Of a stretch of 64,000 bases of DNA, positions 55,371 to 63,925 are shown one piece after another (the stretch's first letter is position 1; every line of letters starts with the position of its first letter). The position numbers and the translations under genes were made by a program. The notes below the pieces were generated by a model. That model had not been told where the DNA came from and did not search any database. It saw nothing but the letters and a program-made list of their open reading frames with translations. Origin of the DNA: Ruminiclostridium cellobioparum DSM 1351 = ATCC 15832 (GTDB lineage Bacteria; Bacillota; Clostridia; Acetivibrionales; DSM-1351); contig NZ_JHYD01000025.1 in the NCBI RefSeq assembly GCF_000621505.1, positions 1 through 64,000 of the forward strand, written 5' to 3'.

Positions 55371-55979
55371 ATGAAACAAAAATTGTGCAAATTCCTGGCA
55401 GTATTCACTGCCGTAACTGTCCTATGGTCGGTAACCTTTACAGTGTCCGCAAAACCTCAGAGCACAGGCAACGGCAATTGTAAAAAGGTGGAGATGCTCT
55501 CCGAAAAAAAGCCAGTAAATAAGGATTCGACAAAAGGTAATGGAAAAAGTAATGAAAAAGACAGTAAAAAAGGCAGTGAAAAAGAGTCGGCAAAAATTGC
55601 AAAGAAAAACGGAAAGCTGGACTCTGTAGATAAAAGAGTTATAAAAGTTGAAACAAAGGTTGATAAACTTTCCAAACAAATTAATGCATACATAAATGCC
55701 AATACCGAGGGAAGCACTGCTGCCGTAACCGGAACAACAACAGGAACTGCTGTTAAAACCTGTAAAGGAGTGAACCTTACCGGTTTTGTAAATGGTACCA
55801 AAGGTAAATTGAATGCGTTATCAAAAAAAGTCAATGCAGTTGAAAAGAGCTTAAAAGATATTAAAACAGACAGCACCAATATTGCCAAATATAATGAACT
55901 TACCAGCAGACTTAATAATGTAAAGTCCAAAATCAATGCAGACATAAAACTATTAGACAGTTTGACCGTAAAAAAGTAA
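55371..55979 (+). CDS. small secreted lysine-rich coiled-coil protein
   Basis: 202 residues. A signal peptide (KLCKFLAVFTAVTVLWSVTF) ends near VSA. Then comes a very basic, low-complexity region rich in Lys, Glu, Ser and Gly (residues 40-80), a helical region with heptads (VDKRVIKVETKVDKLSKQIN, in part), a Thr-rich stretch (EGSTAAVTGTTTGTAV), and a second helical region. Two Cys residues in the mature chain could pair. I do not recognise a family. AGGGAGG precedes the ATG. The Thr-rich stretch could be glycosylated, given nearby fucose genes, but this is speculative. Confidence 0.65.
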   Translation: MKQKLCKFLAVFTAVTVLWSVTFTVSAKPQSTGNGNCKKVEMLSEKKPVNKDSTKGNGKSNEKDSKKGSEKESAKIAKKNGKLDSVDKRVIKVETKVDKLSKQINAYINANTEGSTAAVTGTTTGTAVKTCKGVNLTGFVNGTKGKLNALSKKVNAVEKSLKDIKTDSTNIAKYNELTSRLNNVKSKINADIKLLDSLTVKK

Positions 55980-56020
55980 TATTTCCATTTATATTTGCTT
56001 TACCTGTGTAACTTCTTTAT

Positions 56021-56134
56021 CAACTGGTAACTTCCGTACTTACTTCATGAAATAGGACGCACCCAAAACAATTGCGATAAATTGTTTTTAACCGTGCATC
56101 CTATTTCATGAAGTTGTCCTCGCGTTACCAGTTG
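56021..56134. repeat. long composite inverted repeat (hairpin or cruciform)
   Basis: Three nested arms: CAACTGGTAAC/GTTACCAGTTG (56021-56031 with 56124-56134), CTTCATGAAATAGGA/TCCTATTTCATGAAG (56043-56057 with 56099-56113) plus GCAC/GTGC, and AAAACAATT/AATTGTTTT (56065-56073 with 56080-56088). A 10/11-nt internal loop separates the first two. It lies between convergent genes with no T-tract. It could be a miniature mobile element or structured RNA. Confidence 0.65.
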
Positions 56135-56184
56135 ATTCTAATTGAATTTATCCTCGCGCCTCGCGGCCTGCAGCAATACATCCG

Positions 56185-57144
56185 TTAATACAACAGCTTG
56201 ATGTTTGTATCGGGCCAGTCCCTGAGTCTCATCACAGTGTTTGACAGGTTGGAATAACCGTTTCCAATGAAGAAATCACACTGTGCGGCCAGATAGGTGT
56301 CCTTGATTATTTCTATGGTGTCCTTCACCAGCTCAACTCCCTTATGCCTTTTGTTGGGATAGTCCAGCAGACAGGTTGCAATTCTTTCCTTGAGGGGAAC
56401 CTTCTTGCTGTCGGTGTATATGAGCATATCATTTTTCCCGTACAATTTTTTATATTGATTGAATATTTTGTTCGAATCGGTTATTACGAATAAATGTCTC
56501 GCATTATACCTGACGATAAACTGCCATATGTTTGGCTTGTAAAATTCATTCAGGTCATACAGCTGGGCCACTTCATTTACTATGGCACTTCCCTTGACAT
56601 GTACGCCGATGATGGGCTTTTCATCCCTGAAATTGGGATTGGTATTTGTAAATTTCTTAATTTCCTTTGTTATTTCGGGCTTGAGTTTCAAATAGGTATC
56701 GAAAAGCCTGCGGTATATCTGATGGGGAGTTTTCCCATATGCCCAATGGTCACTTTTTATCCATGGCAGCAAAGCCCTGACGGGATAATATATATCGCTT
56801 ACAACTACATTTGCATCACTTTTCATGATACTTTTCAGATCGCGGTTTTCCATCCTCAGCCGGTCGGTATCCTCCGCCAGTACATTTTCAACCTTCCACA
56901 CAGGAGGATAATAGGTATATTCTCTGCGTGCCATATCGTGGAAGGTATATTCCGAAACAGGTTCGAAGAATAATTCATATCCATTTGTAGTCAGGGACCC
57001 GCTGTAGAGACTCTCCATGCCCCAATAAACCACAGGTATCCTGTTTGTCAATTCTGCCGCCAGGATCTGGCACATGACATGGTCAACCTCACCCCACAGG
57101 CTGTTACCCAAAGCTTTTATAAGAAGAAATCTATTAGTCGACAT
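56185..57144 (-). CDS. glycosyltransferase-like protein, third of a tandem family
   Basis: About 319 residues. It starts MSTNRFLLIKALGNSLWGEVDHV and ends with FIGNGYSNLSNTVMRLRDWP. The whole sequence is paralogous to its two upstream neighbours. The mid-protein VHVKGSAIV stands where the middle paralogue has IHIRGGDKV, a motif reminiscent of HxRxxDK in GDP-fucose-dependent fucosyltransferases (NodZ/FUT8-like), so this copy has lost Arg and Asp. The fold is probably GT-B; assignment is by motif only. The start at 57142-57144 overlaps the previous gene by 11 nt. Confidence 0.55.
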   Translation of the reverse strand: MSTNRFLLIKALGNSLWGEVDHVMCQILAAELTNRIPVVYWGMESLYSGSLTTNGYELFFEPVSEYTFHDMARREYTYYPPVWKVENVLAEDTDRLRMENRDLKSIMKSDANVVVSDIYYPVRALLPWIKSDHWAYGKTPHQIYRRLFDTYLKLKPEITKEIKKFTNTNPNFRDEKPIIGVHVKGSAIVNEVAQLYDLNEFYKPNIWQFIVRYNARHLFVITDSNKIFNQYKKLYGKNDMLIYTDSKKVPLKERIATCLLDYPNKRHKGVELVKDTIEIIKDTYLAAQCDFFIGNGYSNLSNTVMRLRDWPDTNIKLLY

Positions 57145-58195
57145 AAGTATTAACACCCCCGTAAAATTCCGGATACCCCAATCTATGGCCCGCTGCTTCC
57201 CTGGCTCTCCTGTTCCCTTCGGCCTTCACACGCTTTTTAGCCAATTTCATTTCCCCTTTCAGATCTCTGTAAAAGAGGACTATGTTTTCCTCGGGCCAGT
57301 CTTTCAAGCGTTTTATGGTATATGATACATTTGAATAACCGTTTCCGATAAAGAAATCACACTTGGCCGCAAGATAAGTATCCTTTATTATTTCTATGCC
57401 CTTACGCCGCTTAACACTGTAATCCTGCAAATGGGGTGCGTCTCCCGTAGCATTGATAAGTCCCCTTCTGCAGTCGGTATATACTACCATTGAACCATAG
57501 CGGTCCTCGAAATTGTCGACGATCTCCTTACAATCGGTAAGCAGGAGCAGCTTTTCAATATTGTACCTGTTTATATATTCCTGTATTTTTTTGTGATATT
57601 GTTTATTAAGATGTGAGAGGTTCTCCACCTCGCGAACCTTGTCGCCGCCTCTTATATGAATGGCCAGCAGAGGACTGCTGTCCTTCATTTTGTTATTGTA
57701 AAACTCCTCTATTTCATCCTCTATATCAGGTTTCAGCCTGAAATATTTATCAAAGAGGTATCTGTATATTTCATGTGCCGTCATACCATATGCCCAGTGA
57801 TCCTTTGGAATAAAATTAATTATGGGACGCACAAAATAATGGATATCGCTCACAACAACATCTGCATCGCTATTGATCATTTCTCCCAGATTTCTGTAAG
57901 TCCAGGCCACCTTATCCAGGTCCTCGACAATAATATTGTCAAAGCTCCATACCGGTGGATAATAGGAGTATTCCGGTTTTACAACATCATTCAGGGTATA
58001 GTCCGATAAAGGTTCGAAGTATAGCTCAAAGGCATTGGTTTTGAAGGATTCCCCATATAGACTGTTTGTACCCCAATACACTACCGGAATGCGATTGGTA
58101 ATTTCCGCAACCAGAAGCTGCCCCGCTACGTGGTCCACATCGGACCAAAAACCGCAGCCCCAGGATTTTATAAGTAAAAATTTTTCACCTGGCAT
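57134..58195 (-). CDS. glycosyltransferase-like protein, second of a tandem family
   Basis: 353 residues, MPGEKFLLIKSWGCGFWSDVDHV at the N-terminus. This copy has the most canonical motif, LAIHIRGGDKVREV, then LLLTDCKEIVDNF and YLAAKCDFFIGNGYSNVSYTI, which recall the fucosyltransferase pattern HxRxxDK followed by a conserved D-FxxxNxxS region. AGGAGG precedes the ATG. It overlaps both neighbours (11 nt each), so the three genes are translated as a unit. The GDP-fucose synthesis genes gmd/fcl lie 4.5 kb away. It is expected to be cytoplasmic, with no signal peptide. Confidence 0.6.
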   Translation of the reverse strand: MPGEKFLLIKSWGCGFWSDVDHVAGQLLVAEITNRIPVVYWGTNSLYGESFKTNAFELYFEPLSDYTLNDVVKPEYSYYPPVWSFDNIIVEDLDKVAWTYRNLGEMINSDADVVVSDIHYFVRPIINFIPKDHWAYGMTAHEIYRYLFDKYFRLKPDIEDEIEEFYNNKMKDSSPLLAIHIRGGDKVREVENLSHLNKQYHKKIQEYINRYNIEKLLLLTDCKEIVDNFEDRYGSMVVYTDCRRGLINATGDAPHLQDYSVKRRKGIEIIKDTYLAAKCDFFIGNGYSNVSYTIKRLKDWPEENIVLFYRDLKGEMKLAKKRVKAEGNRRAREAAGHRLGYPEFYGGVNTYVD

Positions 58196-59351
58196 TGAAG
58201 TAACCTCCTTCTTGAGAAACCCTTTTGCCGAAAAGTCTCTTGAGAAAGCTCAGAAATACATTTTCCTTCCTCACAACAAGCCTTGCATTAATGGGATATT
58301 TTCTCTTCCTGTACACCCAGTAAAGCAGCTTCATATTTCTTGAAGGCCAATCCTTCATACGGGTAACAGCATGTGAAAGGTGCGAAAAATCATTGCCGAT
58401 AAAAAAATCGCATTTTGCCGCAATATATGCATCCTTTACCACCTCTATACCCCGTCTTCTCTTAACCATGGGGTTTTCCATGTAGGTGAGCTCCTGATCG
58501 GCGGATAAACGTTTGCAATCGGTATAAACTATTCTGGAACCATACATTCTTATATATTCCTTCAAGGTCTCCTGGCAGTCGGTAAGAAGAAATATCCTTT
58601 TTATATTGTACTTTTCGATCAGCTTTTGGATATCCCTGTGATAAGCTTTGTTAGGCTCCTTGTGTTTACCTTTTTTCAAATACTTAACCACTTTTTCGTC
58701 AATTCTGTCCGATTCTTTTTTTTCCTTTGTGTATACTTTATTCCAGTACTGGTTGTCAAATTTGTCGGCATCTCTTGTATCAAAAACCAGCTCTTCATTG
58801 ACTCTTCTGACATGCACGGCAAGGGCGGGATGGCCGTCCTTCAGCCAGGAATTGTAAAAGCCCTGTATCTCCATATTAATATCGGGCTTTATTCTTATAT
58901 ATTTATTGAAAAGATAATGATATACCTGTTCAACAGACATTCCATAAGCAGCGTGATTTTTCTTTATAAAGGGAATAAGTTCGTAGACATTGTAATAAAC
59001 ATCTCCCACCACCACATTGGCCTTGCTCCCCAATATATCCCCTACATTGCGGAAGGTCCAGGTATCCTTTGTATTATCGTCGACCAAAAGATTGTCGGAA
59101 TCCCATATGGGGGGATAATAGGTATATTGGGGATGGGCCAGATCAAATATGGAATAGCTGTTTATTGGCTCGAAATACAGCTCAAAGCCGTTTGTCTGTA
59201 CAAAGCCGTTGTTAAGACAGTGGGTAGGCCAATATACCACAGGGATCCTGTCTGTAATTTCAGCTATGAGAAGATGACCCAATACATGGTCTATATCACC
59301 CCACAGTACATAACTCCAAGCCTTTATAAGCAGGAATCTATCTTTTGCCAT
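58185..59351 (-). CDS. glycosyltransferase-like protein, first of a tandem family
   Basis: 388 residues, the longest copy, starting MAKDRFLLIKAWSYVLWGDIDHV. It has an insertion near residues 190-230 and a C-terminal basic tail. The motif is LAVHVRRVNEELVF, with the Arg kept but the DK replaced. It ends with FIGNDFSHLSHAVTRMKDWP and a basic extension. Start at 59349-59351 with GAGG upstream. It shares strong sequence similarity with the two following genes and arose by duplication. The fucosyltransferase identity is inferred. Confidence 0.58.
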   Translation of the reverse strand: MAKDRFLLIKAWSYVLWGDIDHVLGHLLIAEITDRIPVVYWPTHCLNNGFVQTNGFELYFEPINSYSIFDLAHPQYTYYPPIWDSDNLLVDDNTKDTWTFRNVGDILGSKANVVVGDVYYNVYELIPFIKKNHAAYGMSVEQVYHYLFNKYIRIKPDINMEIQGFYNSWLKDGHPALAVHVRRVNEELVFDTRDADKFDNQYWNKVYTKEKKESDRIDEKVVKYLKKGKHKEPNKAYHRDIQKLIEKYNIKRIFLLTDCQETLKEYIRMYGSRIVYTDCKRLSADQELTYMENPMVKRRRGIEVVKDAYIAAKCDFFIGNDFSHLSHAVTRMKDWPSRNMKLLYWVYRKRKYPINARLVVRKENVFLSFLKRLFGKRVSQEGGYFNAR

Positions 59352-59423
59352 GTTTCTTTTCACCTCAATTTATGGTATTCATGATATTTTATGTAATCCA
59401 TAAATGATTTGTGAAACATTTTT

Positions 59424-60833
59424 CTATTTTTGTAAACCAAAGTTTGCATGACTGATACCTTCAGGTATTCTGATCAGCCTGGCACAGAAATAAATGCTTA
59501 AAGCAGTGAAAGACCTGACCGGAGAAGCGGATTGAATGCCAAATATCAGACAGATGATAAAGCCTGATACCGTGCCCAGCACTATTGCACCGCCCAGCAC
59601 GGTTAAGCTGTTTAAGGATGAATACATTAAAAACCGGTTTAATTTGATGGCAGATCCCACTGCAATAAAACTGATGACAAGCAGGACTGTCAGGCAGTAA
59701 ACGGCAACCAGTCCATAGTGAACCTGCAATTCATATTGTGTAGGTCTGTACCCATTAAACTCATTGGCGTTGTAAAGAGCTTCCCTTATCAAACCGCCAT
59801 AAAACTGAAAATCAAAAATATTATCCGGAGGTATGTACTGATAGGGTATGCTCCCCTTAAATCTGACCATGAAAAATACGGCAGCAATACCGCAAAGCAG
59901 AAATGCCGCTCCCGCTAAAAAGATCAATATTCCCAGTTTTGAACTTTTAATAACCTCAAATAAATACCCTGCTTTCATGCGCTGCTCAAAATTTGAAATA
60001 CCGCCTTTAATATACCTGACAGTGCCCTTTGCCAATATGATCATTATTAGAATCCCTACAAAGAATATGAAAGCTGAAAGAGGCTGTGAAATAAAAACAG
60101 AACTATCGTAAAAATCTTTCAGTCTATAATAATCAGTATTTACACCTGCTTGTTTAAGCAGGCTGTTAACCTTGTCAGTCCTGAAGATTTCCTCCTGAAG
60201 GCTTTGACCTTTCAAAAATACTGTTTCTATGGTCAGGTCCTTATATCCTGTGAGGCTCTCAAACGGAACATAGATTCTTTCAACTCCGTCCGAAGATAAT
60301 ATTGAAAAGGGTCTATTTTTATTCTGGTAAACACCGGTCACCTTATATTTAATCCCTGAAATTTCAACTTCATTTCCCAGAACATTATTTGTCATATACA
60401 ATTTCTCAGCCAAAGTTTCACTTATGACTGCAACTTTTTTTCCATACTCATGCTGACTGCCGTTAAAGAATGAGCCCTTCAGCATGCGAAGTCCTAAAAA
60501 GCCGGACAGGTTTCGGCCGGATAGCACCCTCTTAACGGGATACCCCTTACTTCCGGCTTTTATATAGGCCTCTGCTTCACATTGATAGGAATAATTCAAG
60601 CCGGAACGATTTATTAAGGACTCAAGATTCTGCAGTTTTAATGTTCTGCCTTCAGGAATCAGGTTATTTTTTATATTGACTTCAATCCTTTTCCCATAAT
60701 CCCCGTCAAATTTATATTCATACCCCAAAGCCATACTGTTTATGACAAATACCAGGCAGTACAGGGCTGATAAAAGGACTAATAATTTTTTTACCGAATA
60801 TCTTCGTAATTTAATCTCATCCAATCCATTCAC
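59424..60833 (-). CDS. MacB/FtsX-type ABC permease without ATPase partner
   Basis: 469 residues. An N-terminal membrane helix, a MacB-type extracellular core domain (about residues 45-230, with GKKVAVISETLAEKLY and KYKVTGVYQNK), then at least three C-terminal membrane segments and no ABC domain. The GTG start overlaps the adaptor's stop (GTGA). It follows a MacA-like adaptor and two sugar permeases. No ATPase is in the operon, so it either borrows one or serves as a mechanical coupler. The function is uncertain. Confidence 0.7.
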   Translation of the reverse strand: MNGLDEIKLRRYSVKKLLVLLSALYCLVFVINSMALGYEYKFDGDYGKRIEVNIKNNLIPEGRTLKLQNLESLINRSGLNYSYQCEAEAYIKAGSKGYPVKRVLSGRNLSGFLGLRMLKGSFFNGSQHEYGKKVAVISETLAEKLYMTNNVLGNEVEISGIKYKVTGVYQNKNRPFSILSSDGVERIYVPFESLTGYKDLTIETVFLKGQSLQEEIFRTDKVNSLLKQAGVNTDYYRLKDFYDSSVFISQPLSAFIFFVGILIMIILAKGTVRYIKGGISNFEQRMKAGYLFEVIKSSKLGILIFLAGAAFLLCGIAAVFFMVRFKGSIPYQYIPPDNIFDFQFYGGLIREALYNANEFNGYRPTQYELQVHYGLVAVYCLTVLLVISFIAVGSAIKLNRFLMYSSLNSLTVLGGAIVLGTVSGFIICLIFGIQSASPVRSFTALSIYFCARLIRIPEGISHANFGLQK

Positions 60834-62131
60834 CTCAACTTAACCTGGAGTCCGTCAGAAAGTGCTTTGGAGCTAAACACAACTATCTTTTCATCACCTG
60901 CAAAACCATTCAGTGATACGGCACTGTATAAGTCGGCCTCCTCCTGCACTGTGATTTCCACTTTTTGAACATTAGTTTCGGTCCCCAATACGCCTTTTCT
61001 TTCCTTTAAAAGGAATACGTATTTTCTTCCGCCTTCGTCCACTATACTGCTGTTTGGAACAAGGGTTTTGTACTGCCGGCTTTCCCTTCTGACTTTGACA
61101 TCAACCTTCTGGCCTATTTTAAGGTTTTCCTTGGAATTCTCAAGGTAAGAGGTAAATTGATACTTGCCTTGTTCGGTCAGATATTTTTTGTCCTTTACTT
61201 TTCCGTTGAAATTAAAATTTTCATCAGCTTCTCCCGAAATCTCAACAGTATCGTTTATCTCAACCTCACCGGCAGGTTTGGTCTCCAGCGTCCACCTCAC
61301 AGCCAGGCCCGATTCTTTTTTTACTATCTCGAACAATACCTGCCCGCTGCCTGTAACAGAGCCTTTTTCGATGGATATGCTTTTTATGGTGCCTCCGACA
61401 GGCGCCTTTATAATTCCATCCATGGGAATGTTATTTTTCATCTTCTGAAGCTCAAGCTTTCCAACCTCGAGTTCGGATTCTTTTTCCGCTATATTGATGC
61501 CATAGCTTTCTCCTGCTTTTTTGATCTCGGTTTCTTTCTGGGATAAAGTCCTTTGCTTTTCATTATATTCGCGGTTTGCCGCATCCAGCTTATCCTGGGC
61601 ATCATTTACCTCCTGCAGCGAAACGGCATCAACAGCATAGAGCTCCTTTTGGTCATCCAGGTTTTTCTGGGCCTTTTGCACAGCCTTCAGTGCGGCCTCG
61701 CAGTCATTCCTGTACTGCTCCATATCCGCTTCCTGAAAGCCGTTTTTATATCTCTTGAGTTCATTTTCCAGCTTCTGCACATTCAGCTCGGCCTTCTTTA
61801 TGTCAAGCTGAAGGTCCCTGCTGTCAATTACGGCAAGCTCTTCCCCCGGCGCTACCTCCTGTTCTTCCTCCACCTTTATATCCCTGACCTTCCATGTTCC
61901 ATAAGCATAAACGGCTTCGGTGCCCACAGGGAAAATCTCTCCTTCGGCGGTTATTTCATTGGTGAGGGTCCCCGAGGAAGCAGTATCACATTCTACGGTT
62001 GGCAGCAGAAAATTATTTATCGTGCTTGAAAAAAAGGTTAGCAGGATTATGACACATATGAAGGCAACCGCAGTCCTTCTGATTATTTTTTTTCTTTTTA
62101 ATAATTGACTCTCTGTCTGAATATTATCCAT
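60830..62131 (-). CDS. MacA/HlyD-type efflux adaptor
   Basis: 433 residues. A membrane helix near residues 17-40, a lipoyl/barrel-sandwich half motif (GTWKVRDIKVEEEQEVAPGEELAVI, in part), a long coiled coil (residues 95-215), the second half motif (IKAPVGGTIKSISIEKGSV) and a beta-barrel domain. Start at 62129-62131 (MDNIQTESQ), with GGAGG upstream, to avoid most of the overlap with the permease gene. It would bridge a membrane pump and an outer partner; in a Gram-positive cell it probably assists the adjacent MacB-like protein. Confidence 0.88.
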   Translation of the reverse strand: MDNIQTESQLLKRKKIIRRTAVAFICVIILLTFFSSTINNFLLPTVECDTASSGTLTNEITAEGEIFPVGTEAVYAYGTWKVRDIKVEEEQEVAPGEELAVIDSRDLQLDIKKAELNVQKLENELKRYKNGFQEADMEQYRNDCEAALKAVQKAQKNLDDQKELYAVDAVSLQEVNDAQDKLDAANREYNEKQRTLSQKETEIKKAGESYGINIAEKESELEVGKLELQKMKNNIPMDGIIKAPVGGTIKSISIEKGSVTGSGQVLFEIVKKESGLAVRWTLETKPAGEVEINDTVEISGEADENFNFNGKVKDKKYLTEQGKYQFTSYLENSKENLKIGQKVDVKVRRESRQYKTLVPNSSIVDEGGRKYVFLLKERKGVLGTETNVQKVEITVQEEADLYSAVSLNGFAGDEKIVVFSSKALSDGLQVKLR

Positions 62132-62151
62132 TATATCCTCCAAAAAAGTTG

Positions 62152-63045
62152 TCATTTGATACCGGACAGTTCGATCCCCTCAATAAAATAATTCTCCCCA
62201 TATAAAAAGATCAGCAGGGTGGGGAACATATACAATATTCCGCAGGCAAAGGCAATACCGATATCTTCGCTGTTTATTCTGGACAGGAATATTGACAGCG
62301 GATGCATGGTTTCATCCTTTAGAAATACCAGCGGCTGCTCAACCATATTCCAGTTGTCAATGAAGACAAGTATGGCCAGTGAGGCTATTGCGCCCTTGCA
62401 TTGCGGCAGCAGAATTGAGGTAAGGGATTTCCAGTAGCCTGCTCCGTCAATTTTGGCAGCCTCGCAATAATCGTCGGGTATATTTATCATAAACTGTCTT
62501 AATAGGAATACCCCAAAGGTGGAAAAGACCCCCGGCAGGATAATGGACCAATAGGAACCTATCAGGTTGGTCCTGTCCAGGATGATATAGTTGGGTACAA
62601 GGGTTACCTGATACGGCATCATCATTACAATAATATATATGTAGAAAATCTTGTCACTGAACGGGAATTTCAGCTTGGCAAAGGCGTATGCCGCCATTGT
62701 TGCTACCACAATCTGTCCCAGCATTATGGGCACAGTGACCATAACTGAATTCCAGAACATAAAGAGGAACCTGGGTTTCCGCAGCAGCACGTTGTAATAT
62801 TGCATGAAGCTTACTTTTTCAGGTATCAGGCTGAAGGTTATCCCGGGAGTCCTCCCTTCCTCCACGGCCGCCCCGCTGACCGCGCTGTAGTTCTCCATTA
62901 CCTCGCTGCTTGACATGAAGGAATTTGCAAGCATATACACTACCGGAAACAGCAGTGCTGCAGAAATACAAAGCATTATTATGTACTTTACCAGACTCTT
63001 CAGTTTAATTCCCGATCCGGCTAAAAAATTCTCCATAGTTTTCAT
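62152..63045 (-). CDS. carbohydrate ABC permease (MalG-like)
   Basis: 297 residues with six membrane segments and the EAA loop DDYCEAAKIDGAGYWKSLTSILLP (in part) near residue 195. A periplasmic loop of about 45 residues follows the first helix (SSSEVMENYSAVSGAAVEEG). AAGGAG precedes the ATG at 63043-63045. It is paired with the MalF-like gene only 1 bp upstream and would form a sugar importer whose binding protein is probably beyond the window edge. Confidence 0.9.
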   Translation of the reverse strand: MKTMENFLAGSGIKLKSLVKYIIMLCISAALLFPVVYMLANSFMSSSEVMENYSAVSGAAVEEGRTPGITFSLIPEKVSFMQYYNVLLRKPRFLFMFWNSVMVTVPIMLGQIVVATMAAYAFAKLKFPFSDKIFYIYIIVMMMPYQVTLVPNYIILDRTNLIGSYWSIILPGVFSTFGVFLLRQFMINIPDDYCEAAKIDGAGYWKSLTSILLPQCKGAIASLAILVFIDNWNMVEQPLVFLKDETMHPLSIFLSRINSEDIGIAFACGILYMFPTLLIFLYGENYFIEGIELSGIK

Positions 63046-63046
63046 G

Positions 63047-63925
63047 TTAAATGCTCCTTCCAAATCTGGCTTCAATTTTGAAAACAATAAATACCAGTAA
63101 TGCTATTACGACTGCCATAATGAGGGCCGCTGTTGTAAGCCTTTGATAGGAAAGGTTCATAAAGTTGTTATTCATAAAATGCTGGAGCATGTAAATTTTA
63201 AGACTTGGATAGCTCCCTGCGAGCAGATAGGCCTCTCTGAACACCTTGAAGGAGTTTACGATTGACATCATTAATACGAAAAAACCCGTTGGTATGAGAA
63301 AAGGTATGGTAATGTTTTTTATGCAGGCCAAGGGGCCGGCCCCGTCCATACGTGCCGATTCATAATATTCCTTTGGTATATTGCTGAGACCCGCCAGAAA
63401 TAATATTACGTTGTAGCCGCAATTTTTCCACAGGTACAGAAGCACCAGCACCCACATGGACTGATCACTTTTTATCCAGTCTATATTCCCGGCAAACCCG
63501 AATTTTATAAGGATACTGTTTATTACCCCATATTCATTGAAAAGAATATTCCAAACAAGAATTACAGATGCCACAGGTATTACCAGCGGCAGTATAAAAA
63601 AGCTTCTAAATACCGGAAGTCCCTTGATACGACTGTTTAAAAGCAAGGACAGCAGAAATGAAAGGATAATTATAGCCGGAACGCTTATGGCATTAAATAT
63701 GATTGTGTTTTTGGATGCCAGTAAAAAAGAATTGCTGTGAAACAGATCTATAAAATTCTGAAATCCTACAAATTCAATCCCGCCTATTCCCTGTGTAAAA
63801 CAGTAGTATATGCTGATTGCAAAGGGTATTGCAAAGAACAGGGCAAAACCCGCCAGGCTGGGAAGTGCAAAAATAAAGCCTGCTATGGATTGTCTTGTTT
63901 TAAGTTTTGTTTGTAACACTGTCAT
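63047..63925 (-). CDS. carbohydrate ABC permease (MalF-like)
   Basis: 292 residues with six membrane segments and the EAA loop KEYYESARMDGAGPLACIKNITIP (in part) near residue 190. It is the first complete gene of this operon in the window. AGGTAGGAA is upstream of the ATG. Upstream DNA (63926-64000) is AT-rich; a solute-binding protein gene is expected beyond it. The sugar is unknown. Confidence 0.9.
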   Translation of the reverse strand: MTVLQTKLKTRQSIAGFIFALPSLAGFALFFAIPFAISIYYCFTQGIGGIEFVGFQNFIDLFHSNSFLLASKNTIIFNAISVPAIIILSFLLSLLLNSRIKGLPVFRSFFILPLVIPVASVILVWNILFNEYGVINSILIKFGFAGNIDWIKSDQSMWVLVLLYLWKNCGYNVILFLAGLSNIPKEYYESARMDGAGPLACIKNITIPFLIPTGFFVLMMSIVNSFKVFREAYLLAGSYPSLKIYMLQHFMNNNFMNLSYQRLTTAALIMAVVIALLVFIVFKIEARFGRSI

